Shown piece after piece: positions 31,173 to 41,112 of a DNA stretch of 64,000 bases. Source of the DNA: Erinaceus europaeus (lineage: Eukaryota; Chordata; Mammalia; Eulipotyphla; Erinaceidae); the NCBI RefSeq assembly GCF_950295315.1, contig NC_080164.1:108768447-108832446 (forward strand), given 5' to 3'. Positions within the stretch are counted from its first letter, which is position 1; each line of letters starts with the position of its first letter. The notes below the pieces were generated by a model. It saw only the letters and a program-made list of their open reading frames with translations, made no database searches and was not told the DNA's origin. The translations under genes were made by a program, and so were the position numbers.

Positions 31173-31499
31173 CTCAAATAGCTTCTCACATTAGCATTCA
31201 GAATATTTTATGGAAGTTCCCAGAACACTGAACATGAGATGGTAATTAATAAGATTCAAGAAACAATTGAATCATGCATTCACAGTAAACATGGTGTGAA
31301 AATATTGTCTTTCTAGTCTCATGGGATCAGTTATAAATCTGCTTTCTTTAATGTGACTTTTTTTCACCAAGCAAGACTGACTCAATCTTGCATCTGCTTT
31401 ACTTATTTTATTCCAATTCCCAGTACAACCATCAGCCGGGATTCTGGTCATTTTCTCTTTCCGTAGCTTTATCTCTGTAGTTCACTCATTAAAATAAAT

Positions 31500-31530
<31 letters not shown>

Positions 31531-31599
31531 AAATCAGAGTTGGAATACAGGCTAAAAGAGGTAGGGCAAATAGTGACTGGCAGAGAGTATTCAAGTTAA
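31173..31599. other. Unique-looking sequence with (GA)n
   Basis: A GA dinucleotide run lies at 31505-31531. Nothing else is recognised. Confidence 0.5.
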
Positions 31600-31920
31600 G
31601 TTGAAATGAAAAAATCTATAGGCTCCTGGTGGTGCCCACTTCTACATTTCACCATCCCAGTGGTGGGCTCTGAGTGGCAGGCTCTGATGGTAGCTAACCT
31701 TATCCCACCTTTATTGTCAGCACTTAAGGACATTGTTTCTCACCAATCAGCTTGGGCTGCACCTAGTTTGAAACAGATAAAAGCTGGATGCTGCTGGACA
31801 AGCGTGTGCAGGTGTGGTAAGAATCGACCTGTAACCCTTTAACATAAAATAAATGTAACTCCTTGCCTTCCATGTGACCTCAGGTCTCCTTCTTTGGTTA
31901 CTTCTGAGCTATATTATGGA
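31600..31920 (+). mobile_element. LTR-like promoter block (possible old solo LTR)
   Basis: It has the compact order of a retroviral LTR: CCAAT at 31743-31747, ATAAAAG at 31777-31783 and AATAAA at 31848-31853, followed by a T-rich U5-like stretch. No TG...CA ends or target duplication could be fixed, so this could be chance or another promoter. Confidence 0.35.
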
Positions 31921-31931
31921 TTTTTTTTTTA

Positions 31932-32274
31932 CTACAAAGTCACAAATGATAATAAGTATTACAGAGTGTTTGCTGAGACCTTCTTAAAAGTACTTGAACT
32001 TTAAGTTATCACTCTGGGTGGAAAAGTTGATAATATCCCAAGTTTTTAATATCAGAAGTTTTTTTTTCCCCATTACAAAACAGATATAACTGTTTTGTGT
32101 TGAAAGTTTTAAAAATGTACCTAGAGGACTCTTTCCCCATGTAATACAATTCCGTGATTTGTATTGGCTCTGATGAGAGTACAGTCAGACTACCATGGAT
32201 GCATCAAATTTTCATTGTTCATTTAAACTCTGGGTGACCCTTCATAAACTACAAGGGGAGGTAAACAGCTAATG
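31932..32274. other. No gene or repeat recognised
   Basis: AT-rich unique-looking sequence. Confidence 0.4.
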
Positions 32275-32560
32275 TGAATAGTGCACATCACAAGTTCAAA
32301 CCCAGACCTCACCACACTGGAGGAAGCTCTCTTTTTGTCTCTCTCTTACTTTTAAAAATGTTTTATTTATTATTTTAATGAAAGAGATATTATACAGAAA
32401 TAAAGATACAGTGAGACCACAGCACTCCTCAGCTCTGACTGATGGTGGTGCTAGGGACTGAACCTGAGGCCTCAGAGCCTCAGGCCTGAGTCATTTGAAT
32501 AACCATTATGCTGTCTCCCCAGCACATCTTACTTACTTTCTGCCTTTCTGTTTCTATATA
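32275..32560 (+). mobile_element. SINE-C, split by a SINE-B
   Basis: AGGTAAACAGCTAATGTGAATAGTG head and CAAGTTCAAACCCAGACC B box, then CTCTCTTTTTGTCTCTCTC up to 32351. It resumes as TCTTACTTACTTTCTGCCTTTC after 32525. TCTTACT flanks the insert. Confidence 0.55.
32352..32525 (-). mobile_element. SINE-B nested in SINE-C
   Basis: CACTCCTCAGCTCTGACTGATGG, GGGACTGAACCTGAGGCC and AACCATTATGCTGTCTCCCCAGC. Complete. Confidence 0.9.
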
Positions 32561-32603
32561 TACATATGTACATAATACACTCATGCATACATAAAGACAT
32601 AAA

Positions 32604-32660
32604 GGAGCACTCCTCAGCTCTGGCTGATGGTGGTGCTAGGGAATAAACTCAAGTATTTCT
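32604..32660 (-). mobile_element. SINE-B fragment
   Basis: GAGCACTCCTCAGCTCTGGC and GGTGGTGCTAGGGAATAAAC, stopping before the B box. Confidence 0.75.
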
Positions 32661-32741
32661 TCTTCATACACCATATTAGCAAAGCTATTCAATTGTATCT
32701 TCTTTCAAAAAATGGCTGATACTGTGTACAAGGTATACTGG

Positions 32742-32742
<1 letters not shown>

Positions 32743-32783
<41 letters not shown>
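32743..32783. repeat. (TA)n microsatellite
   Basis: About 20 uninterrupted TA units, a likely polymorphic site. Confidence 0.95.
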
Positions 32784-32785
<2 letters not shown>

Positions 32786-32989
32786 AGTAAAGGACAATTG
32801 TTGTTTCTATCAAAACTTTATTAGAATCATCAAGCAAGTAAATGCAGAAAAAGACAAAATAAAAACAAACAAACACTTTGAGATTAAGTTAGATGCCATT
32901 AAGAACCTAGGTTTTTTCCTCCCTAAGTTGAGGCCAGACTCCTAAACCTAATACCAGCTTGGATACAACAAATGACATTTATTGCTTTA

Positions 32990-34275
32990 ACAAGAGGTAA
33001 AATGTTTAAGCTTGTCAGACAAAGGAGAGACTACAAAAACTGGAAAAGGGCAAGAGATTGGCTGACTTAATGATGACTTTTTTGGCCAATACCAGGCCAA
33101 CTCATCACCTGGTGCCCTAGTCAGGGGGCCTTGGGTCCTCCCATAAATATGATGGGCCGAGAATAGATCCCTCTTTCCATCATCACTGGTCACTTCCCTC
33201 AGGAACATCATCATAAACCTTGTTGGCCTCTCTAGGACTTTGCCCTCATTGTAGAGTAGCAATGGTAGGGACTGCCCTACTCTCTGAAGGGAGGCTGGGT
33301 CATCCTACTCCTCCACTTGAGGAAGACTGGTCCTGAGTGAATCCTAGAATGTTCTCAGCTGTGGCCATTGACTGTGAGCTCAGATTGATAAGGACTCAGA
33401 GGTCACACAGGCTCAAGCTAAATATGAATATGGATCCCAGGTCAGATTGACATGGTAAACAGTTAATGTATTTATGTATTTTTTTTTTCAACTTTGGGAG
33501 ATTTTCTCTGCCCTAATCCAGCTTTCTAGCCCTATTCTCATCTCTGAAATAATCTTCCCAGACAATGTTTCTAGTCTACCTTCCTATTAACTATCAAGTT
33601 CAAGTAAAGATTATTAAAGTTACTAGGCCCTTAGGAACACACCTAAAATAGACTCCTTAGCTTCTTTCCACCCTAGGACCCCTATTCTCATCTGCTTTAT
33701 GGTTCCTGTTTATGAAACATTTTGGCCTGCTTTATATCTTACTGCCTTTTAGCCACCAAGTTGCAGACTCTACTATGATTCCATCTTGACTTCCCTGGCA
33801 GACTGCCTCACATTTGTGTCTCAGAACCTCACCTTTCCAGAGCCCTATCCCACCAGGGACAGGCTGGGGGTATGGATCCACCTGCCAATGTCCATATCCA
33901 GCAGAGAAACAATTATAAAAACCAGACCTCCCATCTTCTGCACCCCATAAAGAATTTTGCTTCATACTCCCAGATGGGGGAAGATGACCAGAGGGCTTTG
34001 AACCCCAATTCTACAAGGGTCTAAAATGTTTGTCACTAGGAATCTTCATCTTTGTTTTTATACCATCAACGAAAGGGAAGAGAATCTGGAAAACACCAGA
34101 GGAAGCCAGGTACTGTTGAACTTATCTGAGAGAAAAGAGGAAAAAATGAAGAACACTCAGAAGTAGAAACAGATTACAAGTGGAGGTGTTATTTAGAAAG
34201 GAAATGAAGGCAGGGCCGTAGAATAAGAAGGTAAAAAGTATATGTAGACATAGATACAGCTAGAGAGATAAATGG

Positions 34276-34314
<39 letters not shown>

Positions 34315-34495
34315 ATAGATGATAGACAGTCAGACAGATGGACATAAAGTCAAGCCATTCTTGTGATCTTGGGAGAACTACTGTAGTTTCCCATGGAGTG
34401 AATGGGGCCACAGTACTCTGGTGTAAGGAACCATGTATAATTATACCCCTGTTATAATTTTGTAAATCAATATTAAATAACTAATAAAATGAAGT
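32990..34495 (+). mobile_element. Long L1 3'UTR (old type)
   Basis: From AAGCTTGTCAGACAAAGGAG through GGGCAAGAGATTGGCTGAC, GCCACCAAGTTGCAGACTC, TACTCCCAGATGGGGGAAG to a tail with CTAATAAAATGA. It has the same longer variant 3' end as 42331-42760. (GATA)n expansion lies at 34275-34320. Confidence 0.88.
34275..34320. repeat. (GATA)n microsatellite in L1 3'UTR
   Basis: About ten AGAT units in the stretch that reads AAATATAGACAGTTGTAGA in the copy at 42608. Confidence 0.95.
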
Positions 34496-35204
34496 GTATC
34501 TGGTAAATTGCTAGAAAACTGATGATTGACATTTGAGTCCCATTCCTTTCCTGGAGTTATAAAAACACTTTTCACCTCCCTTGCTATACATGCTTCAATG
34601 TTGCAGCAAACACTTTCACATACTAATATACTCAATACATTTTGGAAGGGGGAGCATTAAGTGAATGGTCAACATAAGGAGTTAATTGCTTTCTCCAAAG
34701 TCCTAGGTTTTCAGGACTCCTCTGAATGCCCAAGGATACAGGTTACATTGATCTACCAGGCCCAGCTTATACCGCTGTCAATGCTGAAGAGTTGTGGTTT
34801 GCAAAGTGACAGTTTATTTTGGTATATGGCCACTCTTCCCTGAGATTTCACATTCTGCTTACCTCAAATGAGTCTTGAATTTTAAAATACCATCCCACAT
34901 GAGGTCATTAAGTGTTAATAGACAGTAGCAATATGCAGTGGAAGGGAGTTACTAACCAGTGAACCCAGACAAGTGTTTTCAGGCTCTGCTTAGGAGACGC
35001 TTCCGGGAAGGAAGTCAAAGCCAGCATTACCGCTGGCACAATGGTGTTCCTACTTGGCTTTGTAACCTTGAGAAAATAACACATATTCCAAGAAACAAGG
35101 ATAAAGAACATAGCAAATAATGTTCACTAGGGAATTGGAGAAAGGGGATGTGTCTCTGTCTACACTCTGGATCCTGACTCTTTTAGGGCTCCTAAGAGAT
35201 AGAG
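34496..35204. other. No gene or repeat recognised
   Basis: About 700 bp of unique-looking sequence. Confidence 0.45.
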
Positions 35205-35310
35205 TGGTTGGAGCTGGGAGCACTAAGCTCCACCACCTCCAGTCTCCTTTTGCTGTGTGACTTCAGTGGTCACTTAACCTCTCTGATCCTTCTTTTAACA
35301 AACTGAATCC
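35205..35310 (+). mobile_element. MIR relic
   Basis: TTTGCTGTGTGACTTCAGTGG then CACTTAACCTCTCTGATCC follow the MIR core in sense orientation. Confidence 0.65.
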
Positions 35311-35311
35311 T

Positions 35312-35549
35312 TTTTTTTTTAATTTTTAGATATTTATTTTTTATATTATATTTATTTATTTATTAGATAGAGACAGAGAAAAATTGAGAGGGAAGGGGGA
35401 GATAGAGAGGAGGAGAGACAGAAAGACATCTTAAGCCCTACTTCACCACTCGTGAAGCTCTCCTCCTGCAGTTGGGGATCAGGGGCTTGAACCTGGGTCC
35501 TTATGTACTGTAATGTGTGTGCTTAACAAGGTGCACCACTGCCTGGCTC
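35312..35549 (-). mobile_element. SINE-A
   Basis: TTTATTTATTAGATAGAGAC, CACTCGTGAAGCTCTCC, GGGCTTGAACCTGGGTCC and TTAACAAGGTGCACCACTGCC. Confidence 0.9.
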
Positions 35550-35555
35550 ATAAAA

Positions 35556-35763
35556 TGAATATTTATTATTATTTTAAAAATATTTAATTTGTTTTAATCA
35601 AAGAGAGAGAGGTATAGAGGAAGACTCAGATAGAAACACTGGAGAGCTGCTCAGTTCTGGCTTATGTTGGTGCCAAGGACTGAACCCAAGACCACAGAGC
35701 CTCAAGAATGACATTTTTTTTTTTTTTTTTTTTTGCAGAACCACTATACTATCTCCCCAGCAC
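35556..35763 (-). mobile_element. SINE-B with internal T21 run
   Basis: GAGCTGCTCAGTTCTGGC, GGACTGAACCCAAGACC and GAACCACTATACTATCTCCCC. The usual five-T run before GCAGAACC is 21 T long (35714-35734). Confidence 0.9.
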
Positions 35764-35940
35764 CTGATTCTCCCTTGCTTACCTTCAAGATGAAGGAGAG
35801 CCATAGCATTTATTTTAGAGAGAATTAAAAAAAAATAGTGAGCTCCTAGAAGAATGTCTAATACCTAGTAAGGGCTCAATGCATTTGAACTACGAGTATG
35901 AAGATAGGAGCTGGGTACCTGTTTTGATTAACATACTTAG
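35764..35940. other. No gene or repeat recognised
   Basis: Short unique-looking stretch. Confidence 0.4.
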
Positions 35941-35951
35941 AGAAAAGACTC

Positions 35952-36170
35952 GGGGTCAGACGGTGGCACACCTGGTTAAATGTGCAAGGACCCAGGTTCA
36001 CAATCCTGGTCCCCACCTACAGGGAGAAAGCTTCATGATTGGTGAAGCAGGGCTGTAGGTATATGTCTCTGTCTCTCTCCCTACCCCCCTCCCCTCTCAA
36101 TTTCTACCTGTCTCTATCCAGTAATAAGTAAGTAAAATTTAAAAATATATATAAAAATAAATAAATAACA
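35952..36170 (+). mobile_element. SINE-A with target duplication
   Basis: AGAAAAGACTC at 35941-35951 and a near copy (GAAAAAGACTC) ending at 36181 flank the element. A deletion joins GGTTAAA to TGTGCAAGGACC in the head, and the B box is GGTTCACAATCC. Confidence 0.88.
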
Positions 36171-36274
36171 GAAAAAGACTCATCATAACAGCTACCCAAG
36201 TGTTACTTCTGTGTTTGTAGGGGTTTTCAGGTGCTAGGTTGCCCGTTTAAAGGCTACTTGACAATTTACTTGTT

Positions 36275-36420
36275 ACTCTATTGGGATGGTTAATGGATTA
36301 CAGTATAGCTGTTGACATGGGTACAATTTCTCATCTCCCTGTGTCAAGTGTTTGTTTAAAACACCATCACCTCTAACTTTGGGCCTTTTCCATCATCATG
36401 TACCAGGACCCATGGATTTT
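36275..36420 (-). mobile_element. Old L1 3' fragment, minus strand
   Basis: GGTTAATGGATTACAGTATA, CATCATGTACCAGGACCC parallel 46948-47063 (TGATGGTTTACAG, CATCATGTTCCAGGACC). Confidence 0.6.
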
Positions 36421-36446
36421 TTTTTTTTTCAGTTAAGTGCAGACTA

Positions 36447-36447
36447 T

Positions 36448-36522
<75 letters not shown>
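36447..36522. repeat. Compound (TAC)n (AC)n microsatellite
   Basis: About 13 TAC units followed directly by about 17 AC units. Confidence 0.95.
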
Positions 36523-36524
<2 letters not shown>

Positions 36525-36604
36525 ATAGAACACTGTTGTTTATGAAATTGTTAAAATGTTGAGAAGTTAGTAGATAATCAAACTGATTAATCTGGACCCC
36601 GGGG

Positions 36605-38095
36605 AGAGGGTCCAGATGGGTGACACACTCAGACTATGTCCAGAGGCACCAGGCATTGAATATCAACCCTTCAGCCTCATTACTCAGGTGAGACCTTTCC
36701 TTTCATAGGATTCTCTAATTTCATTCCAGGTGGTTCACTTCCCAACAAAGTTTCAAAACATAGATATAGACCAGGTCCCTTGAGATAGAGCACATGTATC
36801 CATAAACTAGGGCAAAATATATACCTGAAAGTAAAAGTACACAATAGTCTGCAGTGAGTATGAAGTTCATAATGAAATAGTGTCTACTTAGACTTAGATA
36901 CCCTCCTCACCTACTTCCTATTACAGTTCTCTCACTCACTCTAAAGCTAACCTTATCGAAGCAAGGACTGCAAAAGTTGAATAAGGGCAAGAGACTGGCA
37001 TACTTTAACAATGACTCTTTAGTCACTATCAGGCCACCCCATCAGCTGGGGCCCTATTTGGGGAGTCCTGAGATTCCTAAACAGACATGATGGGCCTAGA
37101 CCTCAAATAAATCCCTCTCTCCATTGTTACTGGTCATCTCTATCAGGAACAACAAAATAAACCCCTTTGTGGGCCCCCCATAGGACTTTACCCTCAACTT
37201 AGGTCAACAATGGTAGAGAATGTTCCATCCTCCCTTTGGAGGATGGACACCATACTCTATGCTACACCTGCGGAAGATGGGTCCTGATATTGGAACAGCT
37301 TGGAACATTCCCATGACAGAATGTGAGTTCAGATCTACAGGGATGCAGAGGTCACATAGGCTCCTAAGCTGAATATGGACCCCTGATCAGGTCAAATTGA
37401 TGGGGTTTGCAGTCAACAATATTTATATACTTTTTCCATATTTGGGAGCTACTCTCTTCCCTGATCCAGCTTTCTGGTCCTTTTCCAGCCATGACATCAT
37501 CTCCCCAGACAATAACTTGGACCCACCTGCATATCAGATTTCAGGCTCAGGGATAAAGAAAAAAACAAAAACAAAAACAAAAAAAACCTAGTATAGCCAC
37601 ATGCCCTTTGGAATAGAACTAAAATATGCCTACTAGCTATCTACAAAATGGAGACCCCCCCCAACTCTTTATCTGCACTACTCCAGCCTTTAGATTCATG
37701 GTTAGTCAACAACTTCTCTGGCTTTATATGTTAACTCTCTTTTTAGCCACCAGTTTCCAGATGCTACCATGATGTCAAACAGACTTCCCTGGACAGACAA
37801 TCCCAACAATGGGTCCTGGATCTCCAATTCCCCAGAACCCCACCTCACTAGGGAAAGACAGAAGCAGGCTGGGAGTATGGACAGACCTGTCAATATCCAT
37901 GTTCAGCGGGGAAGCAATTACAGAAGCCAGACCTTCCACCTTCTGCATCCCACAATGACCTTGGGTCCATACTCCCAGAGGGATAAAGAATAGGAAAGCT
38001 ATCAGAGGCGGGGACGGGATACAGAGTTCTGGTGGTGTGAATTGTGTGGAGTTATACCCTTTAAACCTATTTTTTTTTCAGTGTTTCCTTTTTAT
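36605..38095 (+). mobile_element. L1 3'UTR, most complete old-type copy
   Basis: The left part (ACTCAGACTATGTCCAGAGG to CTGCAGTGAGTATGA) matches the young L1 at about 8030-8265. A block of about 790 bp absent from young copies follows (36870-37660). The shared end resumes at GTTAGTCAACAACTTCTCTGG. It ends in TTTTATAGATAAAATAAAATA. Confidence 0.9.
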
Positions 38096-38139
38096 AGATA
38101 AAATAAAATAAAATAAAAAAGAAATTAAAAAAGAATATA

Positions 38140-38140
<1 letters not shown>

Positions 38141-38186
<46 letters not shown>
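38141..38186. repeat. (CA)n microsatellite
   Basis: About 21 CA units followed by ATATATATG. Confidence 0.95.
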
Positions 38187-38191
<5 letters not shown>

Positions 38192-38209
38192 GTAGAAAGG
38201 AGGAAAGAA

Positions 38210-38270
38210 AAATGGCTGCCAGGAGCTGTGGATTAGGATTTGTCATACGGTACTGAGACGTTTAAAGAAA
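38210..38270 (+). mobile_element. SINE-A-long 3' module fragment
   Basis: AATGGCTGCCAGGAGCTGTGG and TACTGAGACG are the extra 3' module alone, without the SINE-A head or body. Confidence 0.6.
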
Positions 38271-38277
38271 TGAAGGC

Positions 38278-38395
38278 AAGGGAGATAGTATTGTGATCAC
38301 ACACAAGATTTCATGTCTAAGGTGCTCAACAACAAGATAATAGTTTTATTTCCCAGCACCAGCATAAATCAGAGCTGAGTGATGCTCTAATTTAA
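38278..38395 (+). mobile_element. SINE-B, diverged
   Basis: GGGAGATAGTATTGTGATCAC head, TTTATTTCCCAGCACCAGC in the B-box region, CAGAGCTGAGTGATGCTCT end, then a GGAA-rich tail to 38440. Confidence 0.8.
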
Positions 38396-38454
38396 AGAAA
38401 GGAAGGAAGGAAGAAAAAGAAGGAAGGGAGAAGGTAGCTCTCACTTACTTTTGG

Positions 38455-38572
38455 GCCAGGGAGACAACATAATAGTTCTGCAAAAAGACTTTAATATCTG
38501 AGGCTCCAAGTTTCCCAGGTTTAACTCCCAGCACCAACATAAGCCAGAGTTAGTGCTCTGGTAAAATATATC
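38455..38572 (+). mobile_element. SINE-B
   Basis: GGGAGACAACATAATAGTTCTGC head, CCAGGTTTAACTCCCAGC B box, GTTAGTGCTCTGGTAAAATA end. Confidence 0.88.
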
Positions 38573-39165
38573 AGGTCCACACACACATGCACATATATAT
38601 TTTATCAGTTAGATTAGAGAAGTTAGTAATTATTCTGTGATATAATGAACGTTTGTTTGATGGAAATCAATCTGTCCATCTGCCCTATGTCAAACACATA
38701 TCCTGGAAAATCTTGAACATAAAAACTCTAACCAAGAAAAACAAAAAAATAACTTATTGGCAATAAAGAACATGTCTTCATTTATTTCTTCGATGATCTA
38801 GGAGCTGTCACTTGGTATTTTTGTTGTTGTTTATTTAAATGAACTACCTTTCCTTATTAAAAAATATAACATTGAAATGATCTATTATGTCTCGTAGCAT
38901 TTAAAGGATTTGGGGAGGGGGTAGAAAGAAAAGAAAAGAAAGAGAAGATCACCTTTATACCTGGAAAGGTCAGATGCGATTAAACACCCTGCTTACTGCT
39001 TATAATTCGTGCTAGGAGAGCTTCAAATCAAATTAGAACACCATCTCATGCAGAGTTAATGAGTCTTCTCTACATAGTCACCACAGCCAGTCATTGATTG
39101 CAAAAGGGGCTTGAAGTTTGAAACAGCAAAGTTTGTGCTCATCATTGTTTTTTTTTTTTTTTCCC
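38573..39165. other. No gene or repeat recognised
   Basis: About 590 bp, AT-rich and unique-looking. Short AAAAG repeats at 38928-38945. Confidence 0.45.
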
Positions 39166-39179
39166 CAAGAAAAGAAATA

Positions 39180-39455
39180 ACCAGTTCAAGTCCCCTGACT
39201 CCCTACCTGCAGGGAGGTTGCTTCATGAGCAGTGAATCAGGTTTGCAGGTGTCTTTCTCTCCCCCTCTCTGTCTTCCTCTCCTCTCTCAGTTTCTTTCTG
39301 TCCTATCCAACAACAACAACAGCAGCAATAACAATAAAAACAGCAACAGCAACAACAGCAGCAATGGAAAAAAGATGGCCTCTAGGAGCAGTGGATTCAT
39401 AGCGTAAGCACTGAGCCCCAGTGATAACCCTGGAGACAATAAATAAATAAATAAC
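39180..39455 (+). mobile_element. SINE-A-long, 5' truncated
   Basis: Begins in the B box (CAGTTCAAGTCCCCTG), with no A box. The AAC/AGC-rich linker (39308-39366) and long module GATGGCCTCTAGGAGCAGTGG ... AACCCTGGAGACAATAAATA are well preserved. Confidence 0.9.
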
Positions 39456-39467
39456 CAAGCAACCTTG

Positions 39468-39683
39468 GGGGCTGGGTGGTGGTGCACCTAGTTGAGCACG
39501 CACATGTTACAATGTGTAAGGACCTGGATTCGAGCCTCTGGTCTTCACTTGCAGGGTGAAAGCTTTGTGGGTGTTAAAGCAGGTCTGCAGGTGTCTCTCT
39601 GTTTCTCTCCCTCTTTATCGCCTTTTCCTCTCTCAATTTCTAGCTGTCTCCATCCAATAAATACAGATAATAATTTAAAAAAA
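39468..39683 (+). mobile_element. SINE-A
   Basis: GGTGGTGGTGCACCTAGTTGAGC, GGATTCGAGCCTCTGG, and TCCATCCAATAAATACAG tail. AAGCAACCTTGG before and AAAGAACCCTGG after may be a decayed duplication. Confidence 0.9.
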
Positions 39684-40205
39684 GATTTATAAAGAAAGAA
39701 CCCTGGAGAGTGCAGATCACTGCACACTAAAACACACCCTTTAGAGTCTGGCACTTTAATTAATTGAGAAATAACTGGAGTCCGCGAACACGTGACCCAC
39801 TGCAGGGAAGGTTGCAAAGGCCCCTCTCTCTCTCCCACAGGTGTGGGTGGTAGATCAGGTCATGCTCCCCGGCAGAACTTGTTGTCAAAACAGATATAGT
39901 GAATTTTGACCCTAGACCTCAGAGGGTGTGATGAGGCAGAAGCAGGGGAGGAAAGTAGCTGCACAAGACTTGCAAACGCCCACCTACCAGTCAAAACCTC
40001 TATGTCAACACAACAGAAGCCAAACCCTCAGGAGTCCTAGGAAATGATTTCTGAGTACAGATGAAAGTTAACGCCAAAAACCCTGAGCTTAAGACAAAAA
40101 AAGAAAAGAAAAAAAAAAAAAAAGAAAATTAAGGGTGGAAGAAGGAGGTGAAGAGAAAAAAAGAGGGAAGAGTGTAGTCAGAGGGCATGGACTCACAAAT
40201 TGGGG
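39684..40205. other. Unidentified sequence with long A-rich patch
   Basis: Unique-looking. A-rich at 40100-40128. CpG words (GTCCGCGAACACGTG at 39780) are present. No gene recognised. Confidence 0.45.
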
Positions 40206-40361
40206 CCCTGAGGGGGTGCAATACCTGTAGAATTAAAAATGCAATTTCAGCAGGCAAAGGTGGCCTTTGCTCACACAAAAAGTGTGTTTCCTTAGCTCCT
40301 GTTCACTGCTACTCCCTGAAAGCATTTGAATCTGCAACCAAGATAGTGCACCCCCTCAGGG
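40206..40361. mobile_element. Fold-back element (possible MITE)
   Basis: Perfect 15-bp terminal inverted repeats: CCCTGAGGGGGTGCA at 40206-40220 and its complement at 40347-40361. Inside are two more hairpins: GCAAAGG/CCTTTGC (40254-40270) and CACAC/GTGTG (40272-40286). At 156 bp with no coding capacity it resembles a small non-autonomous DNA transposon. No target duplication is obvious. Confidence 0.4.
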
Positions 40362-40604
40362 GCTGTGGCTTGTTCCATGTGGGGGCCGGCACTGTTTGAA
40401 GGAGTGTTTAGGGAGTTGGACAGGAAAAGGCCTGCCCCCAGTCATCATCACAGCTGTTAATGGCCCAATAGTTGGGGGAGAGAAAAGCAAAAACTGGAGT
40501 TGCCTTGTGAAACCCCTACAGGCATTGGGTTCAATAAGGATTTTTTTTTTTTTTTGTATGTAAAAATTAGGAGAGAGCTAGGAAAACACAACCTTGGAAC
40601 CAAA
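40362..40604. other. No gene or repeat recognised
   Basis: Unique-looking with a T15 run at 40541-40555. Confidence 0.4.
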
Positions 40605-40742
40605 AGTTATTCTTCCTCTCTGTACCTTCGTTCTTTTCACTAAAGCAGTACTGTGCTGGGGATGGAACCTGGGACCTTGGAGCCTCAGGCATGAACTTTT
40701 TTTTTTTTTTTTTTTTTGCAGAACCACTATGCTATCTCCTCT
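40605..40742 (-). mobile_element. SINE-B with internal T21 run
   Basis: GTGCTGGGGATGGAACCTGGG, CCTCAGGCATGAAC and GCAGAACCACTATGCTATCTCC. The internal T run is 21 long (40697-40717). The CTCAGCTCTGG end is lost. Confidence 0.88.
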
Positions 40743-40852
40743 GTGCAGAATTAAAAGGTCCTGTGCATAATTAAATGGTTCTATGCAAAAGTGGACATGA
40801 CAATAATTGTGGCCATATTTTTGGCATTGAAATGGGAAATTATGTACAATTT

Positions 40853-41112
40853 TGTTATAATATTTTTTAAAAGATATTTACTTTAATGAGAAAAACTATA
40901 GAAATAATGCTGTTATAATCTTTTAAAAAATATTTACTTTCATGAGAAAAATATAGAAAGAATGGGGTTGGGTGAGGGAGAGAGAGAGAGACTGACCAGA
41001 GCCCTCCTCCACTCTGGTCTATGGTTTCTGGTGGTACTGGGAATTGAACCTGAGACTCAGAGCCTGAGGCGTGAAAGTTCTTTTGCAGAACCATTGTGCT
41101 ATCTCCAGCCCT
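40853..41112 (-). mobile_element. SINE-B with tandemly duplicated tail
   Basis: The SINE proper is at 40990-41110 (CCACTCTGGTCTATGG, GGGAATTGAACCTGAGAC). Its antisense tail is a tandem pair of 58 and 55 bp at 40853-40910 and 40911-40965, both starting TGTTATAAT. Confidence 0.88.

Noticed and set aside
36447..36522. Structured regulatory element
   Set aside because: It is a plain compound TAC/AC microsatellite.
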